Assembly (NCBI GenBank): GCA_026184775.1
Contig: JANCYW010000008.1
Coordinates: 1-64,000, forward strand
DNA length: 64,000 nucleotides
DNA from: Cyanidium caldarium
Taxonomy: Eukaryota > Rhodophyta > Bangiophyceae > Cyanidiales > Cyanidiaceae
Reading direction: 5' to 3'
The notes under the pieces are model-generated. The model saw nothing but the letters and a program-made list of their open reading frames with translations, was not told the DNA's origin and ran no database searches. A program made the translations under genes and the position numbers. Of this stretch, positions 17,974-28,302 are shown in pieces; the first letter of the stretch is position 1, and the number at the start of each line of letters is the position of its first letter.

Positions 17974-20216
17974 ACGACCGTGCGGCGACGTCGGACAGCG
18001 ACTGTGCGCTGGAGCGGTCGCCGTCACGCTCACCGTTCCGCGCGTCGCTGTGGGTGCAGGCGGGCACCGCAGCAAGCCCCGAAAGTGTGGCGGTGGCGCT
18101 GCCGGAGCCGGTTTGCGTGCAGTTGAGCGATGTGCAGCTGCAGTCGCGGTGCCGTCTGGAGGAGCTGTTCACACGGTGGCTGAGTGTGGCGGAGGTGCCG
18201 GCGCAGATTTTGCACATGGCCACCAAGCTGGCGGAGACGGGCACGCTGGCGGATGACGAGGTGGAGCTGGCGCCGCCGAAGCCGTCCACGTCGCGCCTGG
18301 GACGCGCCAGCGCGGGCAGCGCGACGACGACGGGCACGCCGCGAGCGGTGGTCAGTGGGCGTGCGCTGGATCGCGACGACGGCGAACGTGCACAGTCGCC
18401 ACTGGCGGCTTACGAGGAGCACGCGACTTTGTCGCTGCCGCAATCGCCGGTATCCAATTATATGCGGCTGCGGGGGATGTTTCTGGAATTGCCGCACCTG
18501 CGCGAGGGCGAGGCACTGCTGGACGACGCTGCCGTTGTACCGTCGGCGGACGCGGCATGCTCGGCATCACCTACCCAAGTCGATGCGGTTGCGGCTTCGC
18601 CACCGTGCGAGGAGCGGGCAGCGGCGCCCATGCGCACCCGCAGTGGGCGAGCGGCGGCGGCGGCGGCGGCGTTATCCTCGGCCGGCACGAAAACCGGTAT
18701 CGCGACTGTATCGATTCCGCGCTTTTACTTTCCGTGCGGCAAGACGCCCGACAGTCTGCAACGCGCCGAGGACGAACTGCGCGCCATCGAGGCGACGTTC
18801 CGGCGCGTGGGCACCGGCCTCGGCCAGCGCGAGACGGTGGAGTTAATTCTGGATGTGGTCGGGCTGCCGAGCTTTTTCTCGGTGGTGATCTTCGAGCGGC
18901 TGTTGGAGCGACAAAAGCGGCAACGCCAGGCATCGGTGACGGATCGCCTCGCTGAACGGACGGTGGACCGGGCCACCTTTCTACAGTGGTACCGCGAGGC
19001 GTGCGCCGGCTTTGACAAGCACGCGCGCCTCTTTCACGCGTTGCTGGACTCGCGGCAACCGACCGAAGCGCATACGCCACCACCGAGCCATACTGGCAGC
19101 GTCAACGGCGACGACGAGCACCGCTTGGAGGCAAAGCACGCGCGGCACGCGCGGGACTACCTGGTGCCGTCCGACTTTCGGCCGTTCATCGAGGCGCTGC
19201 TGGCCACGCATCCCGGACTGCAGTTTCTGCAATCGACGCCCGAATTTCAACACCGCTACGCGGAGACGGCCGTCGAGCGCATCTTCTACGCGCTGAACCG
19301 CCCCGAGGGCCGCATCTACCTCGCCGACCTGCGACACCACCGCGTCATCGACACGCTGATGGAGGTGGACGAGGAGGACGACATCAATGTGGAGCGCCGC
19401 TTCCTCAGCTACGAGCACTTTTACGTGCTCTACTGTCGCTTCTGGGAGCTGGACACGGACCACGATTTGATGGTCGACCGCGAGGATCTGCTGCGGTACG
19501 GTGGCCATGCGCTCACGTACCGCGTGGTGGAGCGCATCTTCAGCGGCCGCGGCCGCCCGCTGGATTGCAAGTATGCCGGCCACATGAGCTACACCGATTT
19601 CATCTGGTTCGCCCTCAGCGAGGAGGACAAGAGCAGCGACACTGCCCTGGATTACTGGTTCCGCTGCGTGGACGGCGACGGCGATGGCATCATCACGCTG
19701 CACGACGTCGACTGGCTCTACTCGGAGCAGCTGCACCGCATGGAGTGTCTGGGACACGAGCCGGTCGCCTCGGAGGACATTCTGTGTCAGCTGCTGGACA
19801 TGCTGAGCCCGCACATGAACCCGCCGCTCATCACCAAAGCGACGCTGCGGGCCAGCCGCTTGCAGAGCAACTTTTTCAACACTCTCTTCAATCTGAACAA
19901 GTTTATTGCGCTCGAGAGCCGCGATCCGGCGCTGATCCGCCAAGAGCACGCCACGCCCGAGCTGAACGACTGGGACCGGTTCGCCGCCATCGAGTATTTG
20001 CGGCTGTCGGCCGAGGACGGCGACGACACCGATAACGAAGAGTCGAACAGCGCGGTGATGCGACTGGCCGGCAGCACCGGCAACAGCATGGCTGCCGGCG
20101 ACGAGTTGGATATGATGCACGTGTGGCACGCGACGGACATGGAAGCGTCGTCGGGCCACTCTCCGTCGTCGTCGTCGTCGTCGTCGTCATTCAGTGGCCT
20201 CGAGGCACCATTCTGA
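17769..20216 (+). CDS. Protein phosphatase 2A regulatory subunit B''-like (EF-hand)
   Basis: This 815-residue protein targets the PP2A catalytic core in a calcium-responsive way. After a long disordered N-terminal half comes the B'' signature IPRFYFPCGKT (about residues 317-327), GLPSFFSVVIFERL, FLQWYREAC, LVPSDFRPFI and ATHPGLQFLQSTPEFQHRYA, all close to the plant and animal PPP2R3 families. Two EF-hand loops follow, DTDHDLMVDRED (from residue 562) and DGDGDGIITLHD (from residue 635), both with good calcium ligands. MSYTDFIWFALSEEDK and NDWDRFAAIEY are further family blocks. The ATG at 17865 (residue 33) is an alternative start. Runs of Asp (about 17960) and of TCG codons (20167-20187) are local triplet expansions. 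Confidence 0.92.
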
Positions 20217-20473
20217 GCGACAGGCGCGTACAAACGAGCGCCCATCCTGCACAGCGCGACGTATGGATTGTAAAACGCCTGGTCCATCATGATCAAAGGG
20301 AGGATGAACCGCCTCGGGCAGGTTCAGGTCGGAGATACGCCGCCCGGACACACGCGCATCTCCGCGCGCCCGTCCGATTTCGAACCGCCGCGTCGCCCGG
20401 GCCGCGTCTCTCACAGTGGACGACGACGTCGGCCGGCAGAGGCTCGTCGCGCACACGCCTCACCTCCGCGTGC

Positions 20474-20914
20474 ATGAGTCGCCGATGGGAGTGGCTGGCG
20501 TTGGGGTGTGCGGCGCTGGCTATGGGCGTGTCGGTCAATGCGTGGGACCGACGTACGCAGCACGAGGATGAGAAGGAGCGGCTGCGGCTGGAGATATTGG
20601 AGCGGGAGCTGGCGGAGAAGTACGCGCAGACGGTGCGGCGGGAGTTGGCAGAGGCGCGCGCACCCGAGCTGTTGCAGCGATTGGCTGAGGGTGGCAGGTC
20701 GCGCGGGTGGTCGCAGGGCAGTCGGGCGTGGCCGTGGCAGCGCGGCGGTGGAAGTGGGGAGGATGGAAATACGGCTGCCGTGAAGGCGGTGGTCGACTGG
20801 TATGAATCGATCGAGGAGGAGGTGGTGGTGGTGTTGCAGAATACGCACAGGCGTAGCGAAATCGGTGGCGATGCCGCGAGAGAGAGCAAAGATGGTCCTC
20901 TACTGGTGGCGTAA
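20474..20914 (+). CDS. Small membrane-anchored coiled-coil protein, unknown
   Basis: The translation is 146 residues: a short basic start, one hydrophobic segment (about residues 6-22, LALGCAALAMGVSVNAW), then a strongly charged helix rich in Glu, Arg and Leu (about 30-70) likely to be a coiled coil. A Gly/Arg/Trp-rich middle and a second acidic helix (DWYESIEEEVVVVL) follow. The frame is open upstream to 20123, but nothing there looks coding and ATG 20474 starts directly before the hydrophobic segment. I do not recognise the family. The form would suit a mitochondrial inner-membrane or similar small organelle protein. It is convergent with the next small gene. Confidence 0.6.
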   Translation: MSRRWEWLALGCAALAMGVSVNAWDRRTQHEDEKERLRLEILERELAEKYAQTVRRELAEARAPELLQRLAEGGRSRGWSQGSRAWPWQRGGGSGEDGNTAAVKAVVDWYESIEEEVVVVLQNTHRRSEIGGDAARESKDGPLLVA

Positions 20915-20988
20915 GCGCGTCGAGGAGGTGACCGGACTCGGAGCTAGGCATCTCGACAAACACCGTCGGGCGAGCGTCTGCGCCCATG

Positions 20989-21360
20989 TTAGGACGCGCG
21001 CGGATGCCAGGCCACGCCGGGGATCCTCAACGGCTGGGCAGAAGTGTGGGTCGCGTCTCGTGGTAGACTTGGCGTATTCGAGGGTGATTGCACCTGTGCG
21101 AATATAGCTGCCAGCGCGTCCTTGCTGTGCTGCGCATACCGCTGGGCCTCGGGATCGCGTGCCAACTTCCGCCGCAGCTCGGCGTCGCGGGCGGCAGCGC
21201 CACCGCCGCCGAAGCGCTCGTTCGCGCCCAGAAGCGCCCAGCCGGTGCCCAGCCCGACCGCCAGGAACGACCCGCTCACCGCCAACGCCCGCCACGGCGA
21301 CAGCGTGGTCTGGTACACCAACCACCGCCACAGCGCCGACTTTCCGTACAGGAGAGACAT
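20989..21360 (-). CDS. Small membrane protein, unknown
   Basis: The 123-residue translation begins MSLLYGKSALWRWLVYQTTL, followed by a Gly/Ala-rich membrane segment (about residues 28-46). A charged helical stretch rich in Arg, Asp and Ala with QRYAQHSKDALAAIFAQV follows, then a Pro/Ser-rich tail. The start at 21360 is chosen because the frame further upstream looks non-coding. I recognise no family. Its small size, single membrane helix and charged helix mirror the convergent gene at 20474-20914, but the two are not clearly homologous. It is divergent from SRP54. Confidence 0.58.
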   Translation of the reverse strand: MSLLYGKSALWRWLVYQTTLSPWRALAVSGSFLAVGLGTGWALLGANERFGGGGAAARDAELRRKLARDPEAQRYAQHSKDALAAIFAQVQSPSNTPSLPRDATHTSAQPLRIPGVAWHPRAS

Positions 21361-21695
21361 GAAGAGGAGAGAAGAGAGAAGGAAGCAGTGGATGGAGGAG
21401 AGCACCCGGGGCGCCACGCCCGCTGTTGGTAACCGGTCGCGGAGGAGACCCTGACTTGTCAGCACTGCCCACTCACACCCTCCTCTCTGTGCACGCGCGC
21501 TCGCCTCTTCTTCTCGTCGCACCGTCTGTCGTTCACACAATGTGCTACCGCACGCCTGCCGTCCACAACCCGCGGTCAGCGCCGAACGGCAACGCCGTCT
21601 GTTGGTCTGTGTCGGTGCGGTCTCGTGCCACACGCTCCGTCTATGCCCCTACCTCCCCATTGGCCCTAACGCCTGCTCTTCCCGCATTCTCTACC
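21361..21695. other. Divergent upstream region of SRP54 and a small membrane gene
   Basis: About 335 bp with a purine-rich GAGGAGAGAAG stretch at 21363-21385 and a pyrimidine-rich leader (CTCTTCTTCTCGTC, about 21503) before SRP54. I see no RNA gene or repeat. It probably contains both promoters. Confidence 0.5.
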
Positions 21696-23183
21696 ATGGT
21701 GCTAGAGGCGCTGGGCAGCCGGATAGCCGGCGCGCTGCGCAGCATGTCCGCGAAGACGGTCATGGACGAGGAGACGCTGGACGAGGCGCTCAAGGAGATC
21801 GCCCGCGCGCTACTGGAGGCGGACGTGAACGTGAAGCAGGTGTCGCTGCTGCGACGCAACATCAAGGCGGCGGTGCGGTGGTCGGAGTTGCCGCCCGGTG
21901 CCAACAAGCGCCGCATCGTCCAGAAAGCGGTGTTCGACGAGCTGTGTCGGATGCTGGACCCGGGCGAGCCGCCGCTGTCGCCCGAGCGCCAGCGCGCCAA
22001 CGTGGTCATGTTCGTGGGGCTGCAGGGCAACGGTAAGACCACCACCTGTGTGAAAGTGGCCTACTATTACAAGCGGCGCGGGTACCGCACGTGTCTGGTG
22101 TGTGCGGATACGTTTCGGGCGGGCGCATTCGATCAGTTGCGCCAGAACGCCGCCAAAGTGCGCGTGCCCTTCTACGGCAGCTACGAGAGCACCGACGCGG
22201 TGCAGGTGGCGCGCGACGGGGTGGAAATGTTCCGACAACAGGCCATGGAGGTGATCGTGGTGGACACCAGCGGGCGGCACAAACAGGAGGCGGCGCTGTT
22301 CGAGGAGATGGCGCAGCTGGAGGCGGCGGTGCAGCCGGACCACATCGTGTTCGTGATGGACGGCTCCATGGGTCAGGCCGCGTACGACCAGGCGCTGGCG
22401 TTCCGACAGCGGGTGCGCGTCGGTTCGGTCATCCTGACCAAGATGGACGGGCATGCGCGCGGCGGCGGGGCGCTCAGCGCGGTGGCCGCCACCCACGCAC
22501 CCGTCGTGTTCCTGGGCACCGGCGAGCACATGGACGAACTGGAGGCGTTCCGGGTGGAGAGTTTCGTCGGGCGCCTGTTGGGCATGGGCGACGTGCAGGG
22601 CCTGGTGAAGACCATCACCGAGTCCAACCTGCAGAATCCCGACGAGGAGCAGATGCAGCGACTGTCGCAGGGCGTGTTCACGCTGCGCGACATGCAGCTG
22701 ATGTACGGCAATCTGACGCGGCTCGGACCGCTCAGCCAGGTGATGTCCATGATGCCGGGCATGGCTGAGATGATACCGCAGGGGTCGGATCGGGAGACGC
22801 AGGCGCGCATTCAGCGCATCATGGTGATGCTGGACTCGCTGACCGCGGCGGAGCTGGATCAGACGCCCTCGATCAAGTGGGACGAGTCGCGCAAGCGCCG
22901 CATCGCGCGCGGCAGCGGGCGTTCGCTGGCGGAGGTGGAGGAGGTGCTGGCGCAGTATCGCACGGTGAGCAAGGTGTGGGGCCGCATGGGCAAGAACATG
23001 AAGAACATGGCGCACGGTATGCCGGCCGGGGGCGGCGGGCCCGGCGCGCTGGGGCAACAGATGCAGCGCCTGTTCAACCCGCGCATGATGCAGTCCATGG
23101 GCGGCGCCGGGAATTTACAACGCATGCTGCAGCAGGCCATGGCGAGTGGTGGCGGTGGTGGTGCGTCTTCGAGGCGACCGTGA
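21696..23183 (+). CDS. SRP54: Signal recognition particle 54 kDa protein
   Basis: SRP54 is the GTPase that binds signal peptides and guides ribosomes to the ER. The protein is 495 residues, the usual size of eukaryotic SRP54. It has the N domain, the G1 loop GLQGNGKTTT (residues 108-117; Asn where most have Ser), ADTFRAGAFDQL, DTSGRHKQE, TKMDGHARGGGALS and the Met-rich M domain beginning around LGMGDVQGL, with repeated MM/MPGM motifs and a Gly/Met-rich tail. I chose ATG 21696 because MVLEALGSRIAGALRSM is the family start; the frame is open to 21426 with no supporting sequence. It is the cytosolic form, since it lacks the plastid cpSRP54 traits and has no transit peptide. Confidence 0.96.
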   Translation: MVLEALGSRIAGALRSMSAKTVMDEETLDEALKEIARALLEADVNVKQVSLLRRNIKAAVRWSELPPGANKRRIVQKAVFDELCRMLDPGEPPLSPERQRANVVMFVGLQGNGKTTTCVKVAYYYKRRGYRTCLVCADTFRAGAFDQLRQNAAKVRVPFYGSYESTDAVQVARDGVEMFRQQAMEVIVVDTSGRHKQEAALFEEMAQLEAAVQPDHIVFVMDGSMGQAAYDQALAFRQRVRVGSVILTKMDGHARGGGALSAVAATHAPVVFLGTGEHMDELEAFRVESFVGRLLGMGDVQGLVKTITESNLQNPDEEQMQRLSQGVFTLRDMQLMYGNLTRLGPLSQVMSMMPGMAEMIPQGSDRETQARIQRIMVMLDSLTAAELDQTPSIKWDESRKRRIARGSGRSLAEVEEVLAQYRTVSKVWGRMGKNMKNMAHGMPAGGGGPGALGQQMQRLFNPRMMQSMGGAGNLQRMLQQAMASGGGGGASSRRP

Positions 23184-23543
23184 AAAACTTCAGGAGGAAA
23201 GGCGCCGCGATGAAGGTTGCGGCGCTGACCGCCTCGGGCGACGTGCCGCTTTACCCACTCGACATAGGCCGGTGACGAGCAATCGATGAGGGCCACCGCG
23301 ATCGGTAAAAGTATCTGGTGATGTCGTGTTTTCGGCTTTTGCCGTACTGAGTTCCCATTGTGGAGAATCCGTCCCGTCCGCACGGTCGACTTTCTCGAGC
23401 GTCGAGGCACGAAACACGACGACAAGCCGCGCGATGCGCACAGCATCTCGCTGTTCGGCAGGTGGGGACGACTTCACCAGCCAGCACGAATACGCACCGG
23501 GGACGAGGAGAGACCTGCCCCCGTCGCAAGCGACTGGAGCGAT

Positions 23544-23576
<33 letters not shown>

Positions 23577-23581
23577 ACCGA
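23184..23581. other. Upstream region of glutaminyl cyclase 1, with a TG microsatellite
   Basis: This spacer of about 400 bp lies between tandem genes. A (TG)14 run at 23548-23575 ends only six bases before the chosen start codon. No other feature is seen. Confidence 0.7.
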
Positions 23582-24913
23582 ATGGCGCGTTCCACGGCAC
23601 GCGTTGGGAACAGGTGCCACCCTCCATTTCTCCTCCTACTCGCGCAAGCTTTGGGGTGCCTCCTCTCTCTCATCTCTCTTCAACACCATCCGGTACAGGC
23701 GAGCGCCTGGTGCACGGCACTCGTTTCCGCCCATCACGACGTCCTAGCCGCGTACCCGCACGCGCACGACGCCTTCACGCAGGGACTGCGGATCGACCCG
23801 CACAACGCCAGTCGGTTCGTCGAGTCGATCGGCCTGCGACGGCACTCTGCGGTGCGCCGGGTGGAGATTGCCACCGGACGCGTCCTGCAGCAGACGGCGT
23901 CCACCCCGACGGAACTATTCGGCGAGGGCGTGGCCTATCGTGCCGCGGACGACGTGCTGCTGCAGCTGACCTGGACTGGCGGGGTGGCCCTCGCGTACGA
24001 CGGCACCACCTTGCGGCGCTTGCCGGAGAAGGATCTGCGGTATGCCGGGCATGGATGGGGTCTGGCGGACGTCACCTGGGGACAATTGGGTGCTTGTGTG
24101 GCTGAAGCGGCTGCACGTGCTCCCGCTCGCCGTCGCTGGAAGCAACTGCTGAGGGCGGCGTCAGAGGGCGCCTGCGGTCGGTACGGCGCGGCATGTGGAG
24201 CGGACAACGATACCGCCCTGTTCCTGATGAGCAACGGCAGCGCGACGATCACCGTGCGCCATCCGCGCACTTTTGAGGTGCTGCAAGCGTTCCCACCCTT
24301 GCGCCACGCTTGTTTCCGACAGAACATGGCGCTGCTGAACGAACTGGAGGTGGTGCACGCGCCCGACGACGCGCTGGAGCTGTGGACCAACGTGTGGTTG
24401 TCGGACCACATCGTCATGCTGGACCTGTGTGCCGGTCTGTTGGGCGATGCAGATCGGCTGTGGCGTCGGTATCTGCAGCTGCATGATTTGGGGATGGAGA
24501 CGAGCACCACGGCGTCCGGTGAGCCGGTGCCGGTGCGTCCGGCCAACCCGGACGCGGTGCTGAACGGCATTGCCTGGCATCCGGCGCACCCGCAACATGT
24601 GTATGTTACGGGCAAGTTGTGGGGTCGGGTGTATCGATTACAGGTGCCGCCAGCAGGACCGGAGATGCCGCTGGTGGCGGAGGAGCCGCTGTTGCCGCAA
24701 CGTCCGTGGCACGCGTGGGAGAGCCGAGGTGCTGCGGTGCCAACGCGTCCGCCGGCGTTGTTGTTGGTGGTGATGGGGCTGGCGGCGATGGGCGCGTTGG
24801 GCGTGACTGTCGTGTGGTTGGTCGCCAGAAATTATCGCCCCTCGGGTGCTGTTCGAGCAGCTCCGCGGCGCGAGGTGGACGCGTCGCCTATCCTGGATGC
24901 CAAAAACAACTAG
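23582..24913 (+). CDS. Glutaminyl-peptide cyclotransferase, membrane-anchored form
   Basis: This is the plant/bacterial type of glutaminyl cyclase, which turns N-terminal Gln into pyroglutamate on secretory proteins. The beta-propeller family motifs are present: HDAFTQGL (near residue 60), FVESIGLRRHSAVRRVE, FGEGVAY, LLQLTWTGGVALAYD, LNELEVV, ELWTNVWLSDHIVMLDL and DAVLNGIAWHPAH followed by YVTGKLWGRVY. ATG 23582 gives 443 residues with a signal peptide (about 15-35). A C-terminal transmembrane helix (about 400-425) and a short basic tail mark it as type I in the secretory membranes, which is unusual for the family. A variable Ala/Arg-rich insert lies near residues 170-200. A second, soluble paralogue is at 33234-34277. 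Confidence 0.87.
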   Translation: MARSTARVGNRCHPPFLLLLAQALGCLLSLISLQHHPVQASAWCTALVSAHHDVLAAYPHAHDAFTQGLRIDPHNASRFVESIGLRRHSAVRRVEIATGRVLQQTASTPTELFGEGVAYRAADDVLLQLTWTGGVALAYDGTTLRRLPEKDLRYAGHGWGLADVTWGQLGACVAEAAARAPARRRWKQLLRAASEGACGRYGAACGADNDTALFLMSNGSATITVRHPRTFEVLQAFPPLRHACFRQNMALLNELEVVHAPDDALELWTNVWLSDHIVMLDLCAGLLGDADRLWRRYLQLHDLGMETSTTASGEPVPVRPANPDAVLNGIAWHPAHPQHVYVTGKLWGRVYRLQVPPAGPEMPLVAEEPLLPQRPWHAWESRGAAVPTRPPALLLVVMGLAAMGALGVTVVWLVARNYRPSGAVRAAPRREVDASPILDAKNN

Positions 24914-24999
24914 AAGTATCTCTTTACAAAACCCCGTTTTCATTCCCCGATGCGTGCATCGCCCGCCTCCGTCCGCACTCGGCGTTCGCGACGCTTCTC

Positions 25000-25845
25000 T
25001 CACGCGGTTGCCGCTAGCAGCTGCTCCGGCTGCACCGGGTCGCCGGAGTGCTTGCTGCGCTTCATGAGGCGGACGCGACCGGTCGAACGGTCCACGAGCA
25101 CGCAGCCGCCCTGCTGGAACGCATCCGGAGGAATCATGTCCCAGCGCTGCCCCACGCCCGAGGCAAACGCCTCGATGATCTTTTTCAATCCGGGCAGATT
25201 AAAGGTGCTGGCGAGGCCGCGCTTAAACTGCAACGCCAGGTAGGTGTGGCGCTTCGGGTCGGTGTACACCCGTATGGATGAGGGCACGGGTCCGAGCGAC
25301 GGGTCGCGCGCAAAGTCGGCCGCCTGCTCCGGCGTGCCGCAGCCCACGATAATCACCCGCCACTTTTTCTGGTTGCGGATGGTGTCGTACTGCTGTACCA
25401 GCTCCTTGGTAGCCTTGCGGCACATCGCGCAGCCAAAGTGGCGCGGCCACAGCAACAGCGTCGCCTGCACGTCCGCTTCCGAATCGTCGAAATGCTCGAC
25501 GACGTCCGTCAGGCGGTGCGCCCGCTTTTGGGTGTCGTACACCAGAAAATCATCGAGCGTCGCATCCTGAATATGCTGCAGCAGCATCTCTGAGAAGAGC
25601 GGCGCCTGCTTCCACTGTTCGGCGTTGGGCTGCGCAGGCACATAGGTGACCAGCGCCGCCCGCAACGACGGTCGCGAAGCTGCTCGACAGCGGCGGGGTA
25701 GCGTGCGGGTGTGCACAGGAGTGAGAGAAGCGGGTGCGGTGCGAGGGGAATAGAAGCGGGTGGGTGGAACGCCGCTAGGCGCAAAGGCGAGAGAATAGAG
25801 TGATCGGGGCGAATGCGCCGACTTTGCGAGACACCTCGCCTCCAT
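25000..25845 (-). CDS. Peroxiredoxin-like (AhpC/TSA-2, PRXL2/SelU-like) protein, probably plastid
   Basis: This thioredoxin-fold protein of 281 residues belongs to the AhpC-TSA_2 group that includes PRXL2C/AAED1 and SelU-like proteins. Landmarks are TLLLWPRHFGCAMCRKATKE with a CxxC at 139-142, VIIVGCGTPEQAADF, VYTDPKRHTYLAL and the closing GGCVLVDRSTGRVRLM. The N-terminal roughly 65 residues are rich in Ser, Arg, Ala and Pro with few acids, like a plastid transit peptide, and the ATG at 25845 is chosen to include it. The frame stays open to 26490 without coding signs. Related plant proteins are thought to act in redox defence; the substrate here is unknown. It is convergent with glutaminyl cyclase 1 and divergent from SQD1. 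Confidence 0.85.
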   Translation of the reverse strand: MEARCLAKSAHSPRSLYSLAFAPSGVPPTRFYSPRTAPASLTPVHTRTLPRRCRAASRPSLRAALVTYVPAQPNAEQWKQAPLFSEMLLQHIQDATLDDFLVYDTQKRAHRLTDVVEHFDDSEADVQATLLLWPRHFGCAMCRKATKELVQQYDTIRNQKKWRVIIVGCGTPEQAADFARDPSLGPVPSSIRVYTDPKRHTYLALQFKRGLASTFNLPGLKKIIEAFASGVGQRWDMIPPDAFQQGGCVLVDRSTGRVRLMKRSKHSGDPVQPEQLLAATA

Positions 25846-26616
25846 CTCGTCAGTGTGAGGGAGTGCAGGTGCGGCGGGAAATGAGCACGGTTCTCTGTTG
25901 CCATTCTCAACGCGTCGAAGCGGTAACGAACTGGGCTGAGAGGCTTGGTAGCTTCTCATCTGCTCTAATTTTGGAACGATTCTCTTTCGCGTGACTCTTG
26001 GACACCCGCTTGGCCAAGTCGATGGCTGTCGTGCGTGCGTGAATGCACGGAGTGCGGCAGACGCCACAATCCGATCGCATCGCGTGACGTTCCAGAGCGG
26101 GCTGGCGGAGGTGAAGCGGCACGCGCCCGCACTTTCGGCCGAACCCGACAGAGAAGGCACGCCTATGGCGCGCTCCGGTGCAGTGCCGGGGACCTTGCAC
26201 GGGTCGGCAGTGGCTGTCGATCTCCACACGCAGTCAGTTGGGAGTGCGTCATGTGTCCGGAAATGTGTTGCGACGACGGGCACAAGACTGCCATACAACA
26301 TCCGATAGGTTGATGCACCGCAGTGATCGATGCTGCAGATAAAAGTATCACCGACATCCACACGTCCCGTTGCATTCCCGGGTGTCTCGCTTTGCGCGGC
26401 GCCGACGGACACGGGTCTGGCCCGTCCGTCCGAACGCATCGCCCGCCTGGGACGCTCGCGTTTCCCGCCTCTCTCTCTCAAACACCTCATCAGCGCGCGC
26501 CTGGGGCAGAATCTGCCTTACCCACATCACTGCAAGCACCTCGCACCACCTCAGGGCCACTCCTATCGCACCTGCATCCCGCACCCTCTCATCTCGGCCT
26601 CTCGGCCTTTTGCAGC
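25846..26616. other. Divergent upstream region of the peroxiredoxin-like gene and SQD1
   Basis: Roughly 770 bp, one of the longest gene-free gaps outside the subtelomere. It holds GATAAAAGTATCA at about 26337 on the plus strand, which could serve as an AT-rich promoter element for SQD1, and pyrimidine-rich leader sequence from about 26467. Frames are open in several phases but I see no domain. Confidence 0.5.
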
Positions 26617-28161
26617 ATGCCTCTCCCCTTCTCCTTCATCCCAGCACTGCTCCCTCGCGGCCGTACCACCCGCCCCACCCACGCCTCCCTCACCCCGCAT
26701 CACCCTCGCCATGCCACACCCTCCTTCACCCTACCTCAGCGCCGTCGCCACCACTTCTTCAAGCCTCTCCGCATGCTCCACGCGGACAGCAACGCTCCCC
26801 GCTCCTCCCCCATATCCGGCAAGACCGTCTTCGTGCTGGGCGGCGACGGCTTCTGCGGCTGGCCGACGGCGCTGCACTTGAGCGAGATCGGGTACGATGT
26901 GGTCATCGTGGACAACTTGTCGCGGCGCAAGATCGACGTCGAACTCGAGTGCGAGTCGTTGACGCCTATCGCGCCCATCACCGAGCGCCTGCGGGTGTGG
27001 AACACGCTCAGCGGTGGACGGCTGATCCGCTTCGAATACCTAGACGTGGCGCACGAGTACGGCCAGCTGTTGGAGCTGATCAAGCGCGAGCGCCCGGTGG
27101 CTGTTGTGCATTTCGCCGAGCAGCGCGCCGCGCCCTACAGCATGAAGGGCTCGCGACAAAAGCGCTACACCATCGACAACAACGTCAACGGCACCATGAG
27201 CGTGCTGACGGCGGTAGCCGAGTCCGAGCTCGATGTACACGTGGTGCATCTGGGCACCATGGGCGTGTATGGCTACGGCAGCAGCGGTGGGCGCATCCCC
27301 GAAGGCTACATCGACGTGGTGCTGCCGTCCGGCGAGCGCCAGTCCATCCTGCACCCGGCCTATCCGGGCAGCGTGTATCACGCGTCCAAGTGTCTGGACG
27401 CGCTGCTTTTCCAGTTTTTCGCCCGCAACGACGGACTGCGCATCACCGACTTGCACCAAGGCGTGGTGTGGGGCACGTTCACCGACAACACCATGCGGCA
27501 CGAGCTGCTGATGAACCGGTACGATTACGACTCGGACTACGGCACGGTGCTGAACCGCTTCCTGATGCAGGCGGCGAGCGACCTGCCGCTGACGGTGTAC
27601 GGGACCGGCGGGCAGACGCGCGCCTTTATCCACATCCGCGACACCTGCAAGTGCATCGCACTGGCGCTGGCCAACCCGCCGCAGCCGGGCGATCGGGTGA
27701 AGATCTACAACCAGGTGGCGGAGACGCACCGGGTGCGCGACTTGGCGGCGCTGGTGGCGCGCAAGACCGGTGCGCGCGTCGATCACGTGAACAACCCGCG
27801 CCAGGAGGCGGCCGAGAACGAACTCGACGTGAGCAATCAGAACTTTCGGTCGCTCGGCTGGGCTCCGGTCACGCTGGAGGAGACGTTGTTGGATGAGGTG
27901 GTGGGCGTGGCCGAGCGGTATCGCCACCGGATCGACGTGAACAAGATCATGCCGAGCAGCTTTTGGAACAAGCGGCGGGCGGCCGAATGTCGGGCGGCGC
28001 CGGTGCTGAACTCCAACGGGCAAGCGGTGACGGGCAGTGACGGTGGCGGCGGTGATGCGGACGGCGCGGCGATCGATTGGCAAGAGCGGCTGATGCAGCA
28101 GCTCGCCGGCGGCGACGCGCACAAACTGGAGCGCGTGCGGGCCGCACTGCGTGGTGAATGA
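26617..28161 (+). CDS. SQD1: UDP-sulfoquinovose synthase
   Basis: SQD1 makes UDP-sulfoquinovose from UDP-glucose and sulfite, the head group of the plastid sulfolipid SQDG. The protein is 514 residues. A transit-like N-terminus of about 65 residues rich in Pro, His, Arg and Ser precedes an NAD-binding Rossmann start, GGDGFCG (75-81). Family blocks follow: DNLSRRKIDVELE, VHFAEQRAAPYSM, HLGTMGVYGYG, HPAYPGSVYHASK with the catalytic Tyr-x-x-x-Lys, HQGVVWG, GTVLNRFLMQAASDLPLTVY and NNPRQEAAENE. The C-terminal end is slightly longer than usual, with a Gly/Asp-rich linker. Sulfite is also the substrate of the sulfite reductase at 61254-63461, so the window carries both routes that use it. Confidence 0.97.
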   Translation: MPLPFSFIPALLPRGRTTRPTHASLTPHHPRHATPSFTLPQRRRHHFFKPLRMLHADSNAPRSSPISGKTVFVLGGDGFCGWPTALHLSEIGYDVVIVDNLSRRKIDVELECESLTPIAPITERLRVWNTLSGGRLIRFEYLDVAHEYGQLLELIKRERPVAVVHFAEQRAAPYSMKGSRQKRYTIDNNVNGTMSVLTAVAESELDVHVVHLGTMGVYGYGSSGGRIPEGYIDVVLPSGERQSILHPAYPGSVYHASKCLDALLFQFFARNDGLRITDLHQGVVWGTFTDNTMRHELLMNRYDYDSDYGTVLNRFLMQAASDLPLTVYGTGGQTRAFIHIRDTCKCIALALANPPQPGDRVKIYNQVAETHRVRDLAALVARKTGARVDHVNNPRQEAAENELDVSNQNFRSLGWAPVTLEETLLDEVVGVAERYRHRIDVNKIMPSSFWNKRRAAECRAAPVLNSNGQAVTGSDGGGGDADGAAIDWQERLMQQLAGGDAHKLERVRAALRGE

Positions 28162-28302
28162 GGGTGTCGCAGAGGAGGGCGCAAAAGATCCTCCAAAAGC
28201 GAATGGCGGGAATGTGCGCGCTCCTCGAGATACCCATTGGGTGTGTGCGTCCTGCGCACAGTCGCTCCCGTCCGAAGGTAGACTCCTGAAAAACGTTCCG
28301 CT

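Noticed and set aside
20370-20410. Possible tRNA T-arm on the minus strand (ATTTCGAACC on plus)
   Set aside because: The stem has mismatches at G53 and the next pairs, and no acceptor or D-arm can be found.
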